Positions 46,201-57,702 of a stretch of DNA of 64,000 nt are shown piece by piece. The notes beneath the pieces were generated by a model that saw only the letters and a program-made list of their open reading frames with translations, searched no databases and had not been told where the DNA came from. The stretch is from contig KB293180.1 of assembly GCA_000328365.1 (NCBI GenBank), positions 714,010 through 778,009 on the forward strand, read 5' to 3'. Every line of letters begins with the position of its first letter. Position 1 is the stretch's first letter. This stretch comes from Capitella teleta (taxonomy: Eukaryota > Annelida > Polychaeta > Capitellidae). Both the position numbers and the translations under genes were made by a program.

Positions 46201-48681
46201 CAGAAGGAATTAATTCTGTTGCATAGGGAAGACACAAGGAAACCGAAGCGAACGGTCGAGTGGCTGAACATGAGAGATTGGTGCTCCTCACACCATCACA
46301 TCAGATGCCCCAAACGAGTGCTGCGTAAACGATCCAAGGAAAAAATTGTAGGTGCGTGTATCTAGGTCATCATGCCCTACTTTTGTCTGCTTGCAGATGG
46401 AGCTTTATCGAAAGATTTTCGAGGAAAATAAACAAGACCGTCTGTCGGATTTCTCCCGTCTGGCTCGCTTCCTGACGGGGACTTCTGTCGGATTGGTTCT
46501 TGGTGGAGGTGGTGCAAGGTAAGTAGCTGTGGGTGCAGGGGGCCTTTGTTTATTGCTATCTCTCTGCAGGGGTTGCGCCCATGTTGGCATCATCAAGGCC
46601 ATGACTGAGGTGGGCATACCGATTGATATGGTTGGAGGCACCAGTATTGGATCCCTAATCGGAGCTATTTGGGCGGATGAGGTCAATGTCACCAGAGCCA
46701 CGCAGAGAGCGCGAGAATTCAGCTTTGTGAGGGATTTGTGATGAGAATTTGTCAAGAGGATATTTTTGTTCTTCCCTGTAGGACATGTCTTCACTGTGGA
46801 GAAAAGTCATTGATCTAACGTATCCAGTCACTGCTATGTTCTCAGGTAAAGTTCACCGATGCCTGATTCCTCTGCTTTAATTGATCGTTGTCTGCAGGGA
46901 AGTTCATGAACGCTGGGGTGAGGAACGTCTTCCAGGATAAACAAATTGAAGACCTCTGGATCCCGTATTTCTGCATTACAACTGACATCACGTCGTCTAA
47001 GATGAGAGTTCACAACCATGGTACGCTCTTGGCTTATTCATCTCCCCATCGTATCAACTGTGTCTCATTTGGCAGGGAGTCTTTGGCGGTACGTTCGTGC
47101 CAGCATGTCGCTTTCCGGCTACCTCCCTCCTCTTTGTGACCCGATTGACGGTCATCTCCTTCTGGACGGTGGCTACGTCAACAACCTCCCTGGTCAGTTT
47201 TGACCTTTTCTCCTCGACCCAGTCACTGAACTTTGATTTCAGCGGACGTCATGAAATCTGCTGGAGCACAGTCGATCTTTGCTGTTGACGTTGGATCTCT
47301 GGACGAGACCGATTTGACCAATTACGGGGATGAGCTCTCTGGTTGGTGGCTCCTCTGGAAGAAGTGGAATCCGTGGGCAGCCCCGGTCAAGGTTTGCTGA
47401 CCACTGCTCTGGTTGTCCTCTTGAGCAATTCTTTCCTTCATAGGTGCCAAACATGGCTGAAGTACAAGCCAGGCTGGCGTATGTTGGTTGTGTCGGCCAA
47501 TTGGAAAGAGTAAAAGCCAATGATTACTGCGAGTACCTTCGTCCTCCCATTGACAAATACAGAACGCTGCAGTTTGCTAGCTTTGATGAGATTAACGTAC
47601 GTTTTGTTTGCGTTTTGTTCCATGTCGTTGGCATTTTAAGCTTCTAGGAGGTTGGCTATAATTATGGAAAAACGCTGTTCAGCACGTGGGACAAAAAAGG
47701 TCTCGTGAAGCAGTTGTTCAAGGAGAGCAAGCAGAGTGAGATCAAAGAGAACATTCACAAGGTGCGTGCAGTCTTCACACGCAAGTCATTGTGTGTTACG
47801 TTCTTTGCTGCAGAGCCAAGTTCCAATTGAGGCCAACTTCACTGATCTGGCTGAGCTGATCTCGCGCATTGACAGCGCTCCTAGGTTCACCGATTTCCCC
47901 AGCTTCTTCATCAACGATGGATTGTCAGGTGGGGCGAGTAATTGATTGTGGCTCAAAGCAACAAGCGCTTTCTCAGACGACGATGATGACCGCTTGTCTG
48001 TGACCTCCGAACCCATCCTCATGGGGCCTCCAATACTCAAGCGACGACCACGAGCAGGGTCAGAGGGCGCGACCCCTGGGACGACCCCGACTGACGATGA
48101 GGTTAGTGTTGTTAGTGTGGTGTGCTGAGTGCTTCTGTTTTGAGTGCTTACTGCTTTGCTTCTGTACGTATTCACTATTTGCTTTTGTTTGTTCAGTTAT
48201 CGAGGAAGTGCGTCAAGGTCAGTAAGGGGCGTTGACCTCTAATCTCTATCCAATCAGGTGGCAGCCGGATCGCTCGTAGGACGTAGATGTATTCTCATTG
48301 GTTGTGGCTCATCGTTCTCTATTAACAACTAAAACGAAACATTCATAGATTCATTACCGGCATTCATTCCTGGCATTCAGATCACTCTTGCATGCTTGAG
48401 TTCGTTTCTGGCAAAATGATTATTCAAATTCCGTGCATATGTTGCTCTGCTTGGAATAAATGTTCATCATTGCATATATGCATTCTCTGCATCGGTTGAG
48501 TCAGAACCTTCTCTGTAGATGACATGAGCGCCATTTTTATCGGTTTCAGTTCCAAGATACGATGGACATCGATTCAGAGGTTCCTGATTTCACGGAAGAG
48601 GAGGATGACGACATCAGGCCTCCTGGTTCCCCCAGACGGGGGGTCTCGTTCAAGAAGGACCCCGTGTTCATGCTGCACTGA
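40248..48681 (+). CDS. PNPLA6: Neuropathy target esterase (PNPLA6/7 type), complete
   Basis: 32 coding exons read in phase total 4158 nt, 1385 residues. Starts/ends: 40248-40328, 42464-42548, 42597-42685, 42741-42835, 42892-43189, 43240-43320, 43373-43434, 43486-43552, 43604-43684, 43735-43903, 44050-44124, 44266-44402, 44464-44646, 44701-44778, 44831-44905, 44961-45094, 45149-45280, 45328-45501, 45550-45698, 45750-46108, 46165-46347, 46397-46518, 46570-46726, 46782-46845, 46898-47020, 47076-47192, 47243-47391, 47444-47596, 47648-47761, 47814-47928, 47977-48101, 48550-48681. It hydrolyses (lyso)phosphatidylcholine at the ER. A membrane helix lies at residues ~28-50 ([18 protein letters not shown]), then [14 protein letters not shown], three cyclic-nucleotide-binding-like domains (~160-290, ~500-595, ~600-720) and the patatin domain. 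Catalytic parts are GGGGARG (~965), GTSIG with Ser ~995 and DGG with Asp ~1115; the 120-residue Ser-Asp spacing equals that of human PNPLA6. Most introns are 45-75 bp. A possible 21-nt microexon near 48197 (LSRKCVK) would also keep frame. Confidence 0.97.
40329..42463 (+). other. Esterase intron 1
   Basis: At 2.1 kb this is by far the longest intron of the gene. It holds one exact decamer (40744) and nothing else recognised. A GC-richer open stretch at 41744-42073 (+) is unassigned. Confidence 0.6.
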
Positions 48682-48794
48682 GTCCTTGCCTTCTTCTTTG
48701 CCGCACCCAACAATGCAATGTATTTGGTTCGCTCACTTTTGTGTGTGTTTAATTCGCATGTGTAAATAAGTGAATATTTATTATAATTTCTCAA

Positions 48795-49159
48795 CAGTCA
48801 AAGCTCGTTATTACGAACTTTCAGGTGCAATTTCTGCTTTGATATCGAATAGGTGTGAAATTACAGTTAAATGATCAGCGAAGCAAGGCGAGCGAGGGAT
48901 CACCTCGCCAACAGTCAACAATAGCTTGATTAGCGGATACTGCCGAACTTTCCTATTGTGAGTTCGTAATAACAGGAGTCATCTCTGCTCAGGGGACTGG
49001 ATATTTGGTTCGAATTAACCGGAAGTTCAAACAATGCGGAGTTCGTAATATCCAATGAACATGCAATGTTGAAAGATAGGATCTGGCGGGGATCCCAAAA
49101 GTAGTTCTATATAACCGGAAGTTCTATGTATCCGAGTTTGTAATAGCGAGCTTTGACTG
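48795..49159. mobile_element. pogo/Tigger-type MITE
   Basis: Ends CAGTCAAAGCTCGTTATTAC (48795) and its near-perfect inverse complement ending CGAGCTTTGACTG (49159) form 26-bp terminal repeats with two mismatches. The internal phrases GAACTTTC, TTCGAATTAACCGGAAGTTC and GAGTTCGTAATA are typical of Tigger-like non-autonomous elements. It has no open frame. It sits in the 3' region between the esterase and SIN1; the expected TA duplication is not clear on the left side. Confidence 0.75.
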
Positions 49160-49542
49160 TATTTCAACTGTGATGGCAATACGAGGTTGTATTTCTTGTC
49201 GTTTGTTCAGGGCATCAGAGTCACAACAGAATGTCCATGGTGAACATCTATGAAATTGCTACTCTGCTTTATGAAAGAGCTTATCTTAATTAATTCATAA
49301 TTAATCAACTCTTGTTTTGCTATGCATTTGTTTTTTTTTTCTTCATGTATGGAGTGTATTCACTAATTCCATGATCTTCCATGTATTGAAAAATAAATAT
49401 AAGAATTTTACTATTGTTTTTTATTTTTCATTTTATTTATTTATTTTCATCACACAATGAAAATGAATTATCAATAATTTCTCAAGCAATCAGTCATCTA
49501 CACATTGAACGGCAAAAGTATCCTGCACCTGTTTCTTGTCTC

Positions 49543-51739
49543 TCAGAAGCCAAGGGTCGTGTGCCTCTTATTCATCTTCTTCTCCCGGTGAACCTTGTAG
49601 TCTTTGCGTACAGGGCTGGACCTCATGTCCAGAATGTTGTTTACCTTGGTTACTATCTCCTTGGCAACTGGTAAACTGCACTCAAAGTCATGGTGCTTAA
49701 AGTCATGACCTCGTTGGTAAACCAGACGAAAAACTCCTTTGCCTGAAACAAGAGAAGAATAAAAAGTAAACTGCAGATGCCTAATCAAAGAGAGTGAAAA
49801 TTCAGACAGATCCTGACTTCACCATCCACTAACAATATACTATATATATCCAGCGAATATCCTCATGAAGCATTCACATATTTTGCCATCTAAAATGTTG
49901 ATTCATCAGTTTCCAAACCTGAAGATTTCTCTTCCAGCAGAAGACAAGCTGCGATATCTTCCATCACATAAGTCACTGCTTTCTGTTTGAACAATACTGT
50001 TTTGTTTGCTCCAATCGGATCAATCTCTATTTTTTCCCCCGCAATACCTGAAAAAAAAAAACAAGAACATTCAGGAACTTGTTCACAATGAGAACAAAAA
50101 TAATGCACCGATCTGTACGTCTTGATCTTGTTTGATGGGTAATTTGCGGGAGAGTTTCACCACAAATGACTTGTACTGGTGGCTGCTCAGAGACTCCGCC
50201 ATCTGGTTGTGGGGGACATCCACCACATCCAGGTCATCACGAATACCTTGAAGGACATAATTCTTCCAGGAAGCATTCTTCAACACAGCTCAACTCACTG
50301 TTTTCTCTGACCAGAACAAACTCTCTCGCATGAGTGGTTCCTAAGGATGACTGGAGATCCATACTCGATCCTGGGGATGATTTCTTCTCCAGACGATACT
50401 CCAATCCTGTAGAAAGAAAGTGAGATACGAGAGAGTGTGGTGAGTCACACCTCTTCTTTGTCGAATCTTTCTCTTCTCTAAAACCATATCAACAATGTTT
50501 TTCATGGAGAGACTTTCGTTTTCGACCGTCAGAGTGGAGAAGCCTCCTACGTGATGACTGTGGAGAGGAGATTCAGCCTTAATTGGAGTAGATTATGCGT
50601 GCCATCCACTTACATTGTGACATCAATTGCTGGTGTTGTATGTGGCTCTTTTCGTACAGCCTGCGGTTTACTGACTAGAGCGAGTTTAGCAAATCCGAAT
50701 TTTGACATAGGTTCTCTTGGGTCAAGAGCAGGAAACTCCATATCAACATCGCCATCGTCTTCTGCCATATGTAAGGCGTATGCTTCAACATTTTCTCTGT
50801 TAAGCAAGTGACGCTATTAAAAGAAACAAGTATTTCATACTGAACATACTCTAAAGAAGGCTGGCGGCCCTCCATTGAGTATTGCCAGCAAATGAGTCCA
50901 ATCAATTCTTGAACTTTAGCGCTGGCTAATGTCACCACAGTCATTGGGTATGAACGGTCTTCCGGTGGCGCCATCATGAGAAAAATTTCAATTTTTTTAG
51001 CGGGTAGACCAACTGACGACTGAGTAATGAGTTGGAGAATTGAGCAAATCTAAGAGTGGGTACACCGACCTTTCCATCAAATTTGGCATACTCATTGAAG
51101 GCGTTACATGATGTAGTGTCAAAGTTTTCCAACTGCAGCGAGAGTTTAGATTTCTTTGGCTTCTCAGTTTTCTTCTCGACTGCGACTTTCTCAAAATGGG
51201 AGGCACAAATTTCTGAGCACGAACAAATTTTGATAAGAAAGACACCAAAATAATGAGCACACAATGCTCCTCACCAGGTTGATACTCCACTTCTTTCCAC
51301 TGCACATGTCTAATCTTACTTTGTTTATGTTTCTCACGTTTCAATTTTTCTAATCTCTGAGCCGTGTTAGAGCGTCTCCGATGACTGGCTAGAAACAAAA
51401 TCCTCTGCATAATTTCTTCACATAATTAGCAAAACAAACAACCAACCAAAATCCATGTCAGGAACAATGTCAATGGAATGTGCAAGTTCAGTGTCAGTGT
51501 CAATATTGCTGTCGTTCAAGCTGCAAAGAGACGGTCAGCACACGATTCACGCAGCAGAGACCAGCTCACTTTGCTGGCAGCGTTTTGGGCCTTTTCTCTG
51601 AGCCCAGCATGCCAACCTGGGCTTTGTCATGAATCTCTTCTCCTTCCAAAATGATCTCACAGATCCCAGTGTCATCACTTGTGATGAAGCCATGGCGCAG
51701 TTGCGTCAGGAGGAAGGCAGCGTTGTCCATCATCGCCAT
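49543..51739 (-). CDS. MAPKAP1: SIN1 / MAPKAP1, TORC2 subunit, complete
   Basis: Eleven exons: 51570-51739, 51447-51520, 51275-51388, 51070-51212, 50850-51019, 50614-50796, 50451-50557, 50299-50406, 50109-50246, 49919-50047 and 49543-49742, encoding 511 residues (human 522). SIN1 is an essential TORC2 component that presents AGC kinases such as Akt and binds Ras and phosphoinositides. The N-terminus [17 protein letters not shown] and [16 protein letters not shown] match the family. The CRIM domain spans about 145-275 ([47 protein letters not shown]). A Ras-binding-like segment lies near 287-320 and the PH domain from about 378 (HHYKSF-like [11 protein letters not shown]) to [13 protein letters not shown] near the C-terminus. 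All introns shown are about 45-60 bp. The exon 9 acceptor (TTCAAG) was chosen by phase and alignment. Confidence 0.96.
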
Positions 51740-52003
51740 GGTGAGACCTGATGATTTACAACCAATGGAATATCCTTCTGGACAAACTGCTACCGAGTCC
51801 TCAGATCAATGCCTGAATTCTCAGTGTAATGTCAGCTTGTGTGAGTTATCAATTTCATGCGTTGAGCACAACCATATAATAATAATAATTATAATAATAC
51901 ATTATTATAGCGGTGAATATATTGCCCCAGGTTATTGGACCCATCACACCAACACAAAGTCAACTCCCTGCGAAGCATACAAGCGAGCGCAGCCTACTTA
52001 ATA
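51740..52003. other. Upstream of SIN1
   Basis: No gene recognised. AT-rich ATA/AAT runs near 51880-51905. Confidence 0.5.
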
Positions 52004-52215
52004 AATAAATAATTCATTCTGTATAGTGCAATATAAACCGAAGTGCTCAAAGCGCTGCCCATAAATTACGAATATTTATTTCATTGGTTATAAGGTCTCT
52101 GTTTCAAGTCCTGACCTAAGAGACTGTACTTTGGTATGTAGTCACCCAGGGGAATCGAACGCCTTACTCTTGGATTGAAACTTTGAAAGTCCAACGCTCT
52201 ACCACTGAGCCACAT
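52004..52215 (-). mobile_element. tRNA-derived SINE
   Basis: Read on the minus strand, the A box TGGCTCAGTGGTAGAGCGT (52212-52194) and B box CGTTCGATTCCC (52161-52150) form a tRNA-like head. A body with GCGCTTTGAGCACTTCGG and an ATTTATTTATT tail follows. It is too diverged in the anticodon arm to be a working tRNA. Confidence 0.75.
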
Positions 52216-52222
52216 AGGTAAC

Positions 52223-52425
52223 TTAATCGAGCACAATTATCCATCACTGTCCAACCAAGTATCACAATTCAACACTATGCAATGTGTCATGCTGTGGTGA
52301 ACATGAGGGTTTTCAAAGCCGAGAAATTCAAACCCGGTAAGTTGCCCAACCAGGAATGGAACCCACGAACCTCTGTCTGCACGCAAGACGAGCACGCTAC
52401 CACTTCGCCATTGCGGCCCCGAGGT
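52223..52425 (-). mobile_element. Second tRNA-derived SINE, same orientation
   Basis: A box TGGCGAAGTGGTAGCGTGC (52410-52392) and B box GGGTTCCATTCC (52364-52353) on the minus strand. It lies directly upstream of the first SINE. The head differs enough to suggest another family. Limits are approximate. Confidence 0.65.
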
Positions 52426-52937
52426 ACATGCATATTAGGTCAGGTCTAGAATGTAACACAATTTACTATCATCCTTTGCCAAGAGTAGTAGGACTAGCTA
52501 ACACACTAACTCACTGAGTTACTAACTGACTTACTAATACTAGTAACTTCAATAAGGTGACTGACTAACTAGTGAGAGATGATCGAGACGACCTCATTAA
52601 AAATATATATTAGTACAATTCCCCTCAAGACTAATCAGTAAACAACCATCTCAGGTAACAAAAATAGATCACAGTCTCAAGAGCCATTAGAATTGAAGGC
52701 CACAAAAATATGTATGCTTGTAGTGAGTATTGAATGGTATTATCGCCCATCATCAATCTCCCATTCTCCCTGCTCACTCACTCACGACTTGTGATCGCCA
52801 ACCGTTCACAATCACGAAGTGCTTGTGTCTATAAATCGCGCATAGAAAGGAACAGCAATAAAACCAGGAGGTTTCCAAGCTTTATATATTTTCATAAACG
52901 GGAAGAGGCTCAACAAGTAAACAAGATGACCTAAGTG

Positions 52938-52965
52938 ATCATAACGTTTTTGAAAACGTTATGAT
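52938..52965. repeat. Decamer-like palindrome, 13-bp arms
   Basis: ATCATAACGTTTT and AAAACGTTATGAT are exact inverse complements separated by TG. It is a fused back-to-back pair of decamer variants (ending T in place of C). A further variant, ATCACAACGC, follows at 52976. Confidence 0.9.
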
Positions 52966-53020
52966 ACATCAGGCAATCACAACGCATTTCTGATAGCCAA
53001 AATCACTTAATTAGTACTTG

Positions 53021-53062
53021 TATCCTATATGGTAAACAGAGTACCGCAATACCATATAGGAT
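53021..53062. repeat. Hairpin with 13-bp arms
   Basis: TATCCTATATGGTA and TACCATATAGGAT pair around about 14 nt. It looks like a small MITE remnant. Confidence 0.75.
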
Positions 53063-53406
53063 GCTAACTAGTACCAGCACTTGAACCCCAAAGTGTAACA
53101 CTTGGTTGTGCCATCGTTTGCTAGTTAGATAGCAGACAGTAGGGCTTGTGCATGTACCAAAGAGAACAGAAACACCCTATATTGGTAATGATTTTAGCAA
53201 CTATGCAGCAATAATAATGTAACAAGGAAGGAAAATAATCTCACTGTTACACAGTTTAAATCATTTATTTTCATTAGCTCTTGTCTTGTATGTGGCACCC
53301 TTGCAGGAATGAATTATTGGCCCCAACCATAGTATTGGCAAAGCCGAAGAAAATTTATTCTTCCTCTACGGTACATGTATTGGCGTTGTTAGATGCATAA
53401 GATCAA

Positions 53407-53440
53407 CACTGTGACCAGGTCAGGGATCCTGGTCACAGTG
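53407..53440. repeat. Perfect hairpin, 13-bp arms, 8-nt loop
   Basis: CACTGTGACCAGG and CCTGGTCACAGTG pair exactly around TCAGGGAT. Non-coding context. Confidence 0.9.
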
Positions 53441-54265
53441 CCCAATATAAGCAGTGGTTATCTTCTGATCCTAAAAAACATCATCAATGAACTGACACAT
53501 TGATTTTATTTCACTATGGCTGGCATGTCCATAACTAAGGTGCATATATATTATACCGTACGCGTAAATATCTTCGAGGGGAATAATATTGGCGATCGAC
53601 CTATTAATTTGCTAGCGTTTCGCGAATAACAATGTTCGCGATCGACGGTTTTTGTAATACATCACACGTGAACAGCGTATTATAATTACTGGGTAATATA
53701 TTTCAACAAGACGGTGGTAGGCCAATAAGGTTCGAACATTTTGTTTCAAGGACTTGTGCAGCTGCAGAAACAAATAGGCAATTACCCAGATAGCATTCAA
53801 GTGTCATTGTGATACCTATTTCGTGGCACAATTTGCCACATAAGTAAAAAAAAAAAAGCCGCCACAATTGTACAATAATGCCCATCACATAGCCATCACT
53901 TTAAACAAAAAAATAGATTGCAGATGTGAACACAGATCTGGCAAAAAACGATACAAGTGTGGCAGTTTATTTAGCGGATTAACCAAAACGGTCGGCGATA
54001 ACAAAAGTGAAATGGCACAACCGGGCACATTTTATGTGGCACATATGGGCACATATGTGGCGATTTTTCAACTGTTTACATAAGGGATTAGTAGATTGGG
54101 CTTAACATGTGGCGATAAATGGTTCCTTTGAAGTCATTAGGTGATTGTTTACTCAAGAGATAAGACCATGAATGCAGGTCTGAATGACAGAAATGGACAC
54201 ATATCCTGCACTCAGATGGCAACTTTCTTGAACTTTCTTGTTTTGAAGTTCCAGTGTGATCAACC

Positions 54266-54364
54266 ATGGCCTTTTTTCCATCCCATTTTACGCTAAAACC
54301 AACTCCAGATCGTCCACCGGACAAAGTGCTCACTTTCGGGGGATTTGACTATGAAAGTCAAGCT
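54266..54364 (+). CDS. Candidate first exon, function unknown
   Basis: An ATG in a strong context (CAACCATGG) opens 33 codons ending at the donor GTAAGT, phase 0. The peptide starts MAFFPSHFTLKPTPDRPPDK and ends GGFDYESQA. No family or downstream exon was recognised in the next 3 kb. The opposite strand is also open, so a chance frame cannot be excluded. Confidence 0.45.
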
Positions 54365-57300
54365 GTAAGTGAAAGTAGAGTACTAGGCCTACACGAGTAC
54401 AGCCAGTGTACATAACTATAACATAAGTGAACAAGCTGAGCATATAATGAACGAGAGCATCTGATTGGTCACAGATTCGGAACACTAAAGAGCACGGATA
54501 ATCACACACAGCTTCATAAAAGTACAAGAGCGGGAAACGGAGCTGCAGAGATTTAAAAAAGAAAAAAAGAAAAAAAAAGAAAAAAGAAAAAAAGAAGAGA
54601 TTTATGAAAACCGGATCCAACAGGAGACTTATGCATAATAAATGTCCCTTATATAAATAGGATACAAAATAAAAGGTTTATATCGTTATTGGTGTGGGCT
54701 TCACCGACAGTTTAGGTCCATATGGTTGATACCATCCAATTTTGCAAAGGCAGATGAACCAGATGAAATCCCATCCTGGTGCCGATGTTCTGAGATTCGA
54801 CCAAGGCTCGCTTGCGACGCATATATGATCCGAAATAACCGCAATGTACATTCAATTTTGTACTTCGATGTCGTGTAATTTTTTGCCTGGTGTTTGCCTG
54901 CTTTATCTCGCTATAGTGGAACAAAAAGGCAACTAATGGGACGTGTCATGCTGTTTTGTTCTGTTATCACCAGCACCTACACAGTTAATTAAATGATATA
55001 ATCCCAGTGCCAGCACACCCCCGCGATCATTCCCCGTCAATCGCAGGTCATCATAACGTTATCTCGCTGCACATAGAAATGCAATATGCTCAAACGCATC
55101 AACAATAATCCACTTTCGAGTCCATACTTCTCACACACATTTCACGGAAGAAGGAAAACATGCATTGATGAATCGAAACAAAGGGTGTAAGTTCACATGA
55201 TGCAACATGCAGCTATGAATCACCAGATTCGCCACATGTGAATCCATCGTTGCAATGCCAGAATACTGATAATGTACGCTTGTGCGCGGAGGGAAGGGAG
55301 GGAATAATTTGAATAAATTATACCTGAGTTATTTCTTTTCAAACGAACAAAATAATGGATTTGGAAATTCCATGTCAATACCACTTGTAGACTGCTTACG
55401 ATTAGGTTTTGACATACATGTACATTTAAAGACACCACTGTTTCAAAATTGGCCTTCAAATTGTTTACATCCCTCGAGGGTTAAGAATTGCTCCCTTTTT
55501 CATTAAACGACGGTCAAGGGGTGACCAGGGAGCTGAATATTCTATGAATTTGCATGCACAGAACTCTCTCTCTCTCTCTTGTCGCCAATACGTATTCCCA
55601 GCACCCCAGCGCCTTATTCAGTCGTTCAGAACACAATTACACGCTACATTAAGAGCGTGTTGTCTCTTTTCTGCAGTGCCATCCAATAATAGAACCCTTC
55701 TTTCCCTCTATAGCAAACGGCAAACGCTGTGCGATGCCATTTTCACCGTAAGTCACAAGGTTTCTCTAGCTTGCTATGTTGGCAATGTCTGTGATTCACG
55801 AGTCGCGACAGAGAAATGTTCTTTCACATAATTATTTCTGTGCTCTCGCCTGTACTTCTATGTGTAATGTGAGGCTCCGATGCACATGGGTATTGAGGCT
55901 GTCTCAAAGCATTGATATATAAGTTGTGATATAGTTATGGAAATGGGTAACATATCTATCGGCTTTGCTTTCATATATTAATTCCTCTGCATCTTGATTC
56001 AGGAAATTGAGCGACTAAACTCGATATAACTCTGGAATAATTCAGTTATCCGGTGTTCGCTTATTTTAAATTTCCTTTATGTGCAAAATTGTCTGGGCGA
56101 TTATGATGCGTGAAGTTGTCAGTGGAAAGGAATACTGTTTGAATGCGACTTTGCCTCTATTAGGTCTCAAATATATAGGTTCAATCAAGTCTTAATTGAT
56201 TGTGCAAAAACCATTAATAAATCTACAGGGTGGTTAAATAATCTCTCCCCATAACAAACGATATACATTTAGCAGTATGCTACCTTAATTGTGGGGTAAA
56301 ACGCCCACAGAAAATCTTAGACTGAGGCAAGTACAGCATATCCCTAGAATTTGGTTGAAGAACACAAGCGCGTTAGCTTATTTGAGTTCAGGTAACGTTG
56401 ATCAAGTTTTGGGGCCATCTTTCCTCAAACCGACACCCAGCTATGTAAAACAGACGACTTCAAGTAAAACAAGATAGAAACCCAATACTTCACACAGAAG
56501 TAGCGCTTCTGCAAATGGTGAGATGAATGGCCAATTGATATGAAAAATTGAATAGGCCCATTGAAAAATCAATCCAGCAAAAAATTATGATATTATTATA
56601 TTATGTGCTGAACAGTTTTGTTGAGAAAATGATAATTAATCATCATCAAGGGAATGAATGGCCCAGTGGTGAGCATCTAAATACTATGTTCCTCATCAGG
56701 AGCCCTGGCTCTGACTTTAATTTTTTTACAACGATTCTCATCGATACAAATATCTATATAGGCACATCACAAATATGTTTGTATGGCCACCACGACATTA
56801 ATAGTTATCTGCTTGAGGGAAAGAGATGCGACAGTTTTCAAAAATCGAGTCCCTATTTTCCCCTTGTATCGATTTGTCGAATTTCCATGCAAATACATCA
56901 TTATATACTCATCGACGCCAACGACTAATCACAATTATGATTTCTATCTAACACAAAATCAAATCATGTTTTAGAACACACATAAATTAATTGTATCAGA
57001 AAGCAAAATTAAATGTCATGTCCATTGTTTTTCCAGATTCTCTGATTGAAAGAGGAATGTTCAAATGGAATCAGATAGTACGCTAATTGCATTAATTTCC
57101 CGCTATCTAACCACACTGTCCCTTAACGACGATGACCACAAGCGAGTTATCGTCTCATACAATCTGAGCACATTATGTAAAGCTGCGCTATCAGTCTCCT
57201 GCCATTATGCTATCCGAGCCACAGCATAAACCCTATCCACAAATCCCAAATAATCACATTGCGCTAACTTTCATGTGTGTACTACTAGTAGTATTGTACT

Positions 57301-57702
57301 GACTACTGAAACTACTGAAACATAATTATACATAAAATCATTGTTTAACGTTGAAATACTGGGGGCTTATTGGAAACACGAAACGTTGAAAATGTAATGG
57401 AATGACGTAAGCATTTCAATTACTCCATCCCCGCTTATGCCGCTCAGCAGACATCCGAGAAAATCACTCAATAATCATATGGCTTCGGGAGCATGGCACA
57501 TGTACACCAGTATTTAAACACTTATGATTTACTAGTGTTATGAGAGAGCAAAATTGTGGCATTGAACAACTATAGAGTTGTACGTGGGTCTCTTTTTTTA
57601 GGAAAAACAAAACAAAACAAAAACATTGGTCAACACAAGGAAGTATGAAATTACATCTCAGCGTCACCTAGCCATCAGCATCGGAGGGAGAATCGCACTC
57701 AC
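54365..57702. other. No recognised gene
   Basis: A purine-rich A/G run at about 54553-54601 and a (CT)n run at about 55565-55580. One decamer variant lies at 55050. An open frame at 54712-54924 (minus) is unrecognised. Confidence 0.5.

Larger units (their letters stand above)
52426..54265. other. Gene-free stretch with three hairpins
   Basis: It contains the palindromes at 52938-52965, about 53021-53062 and 53407-53440, listed separately, and no recognised gene. Confidence 0.6.
288..55059. repeat. Dispersed decamer family ATCATAACGC / GCGTTATGAT
   Basis: Exact copies reading ATCATAACGC on the + strand start at 288, 741, 2291, 5979, 8788, 8821, 8862, 19951, 30999, 38095 and 40744. Exact copies reading GCGTTATGAT start at 724, 3143, 3161, 5493 and 5531. 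Copies with one or two changes start at 329, 2274, 2876, 5512, 5860, 8842, 19976, 31433, 38115, 39681, 39701, 39740, 52938, 52956, 52976 and 55050. No copy falls in a confident coding exon. Density is highest in 0-9 kb, inside or beside the liprin-beta gene. A chance 10-mer would appear about 0.1 times on both strands of this window. The role is unknown; a protein-binding site, a relic of a very small mobile element, or a structural repeat are all possible. Confidence 0.85.

Noticed and set aside
48197-48217. A 21-nt microexon of the esterase (LSRKCVK)
   Set aside because: It keeps frame and has AG/GT borders, but is not needed for an in-frame join and is not conserved; kept only as an option.
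52141-52215. A tRNA gene on the minus strand
   Set aside because: A and B boxes are present, but the anticodon loop is too long and the acceptor ends do not pair; a SINE body follows.
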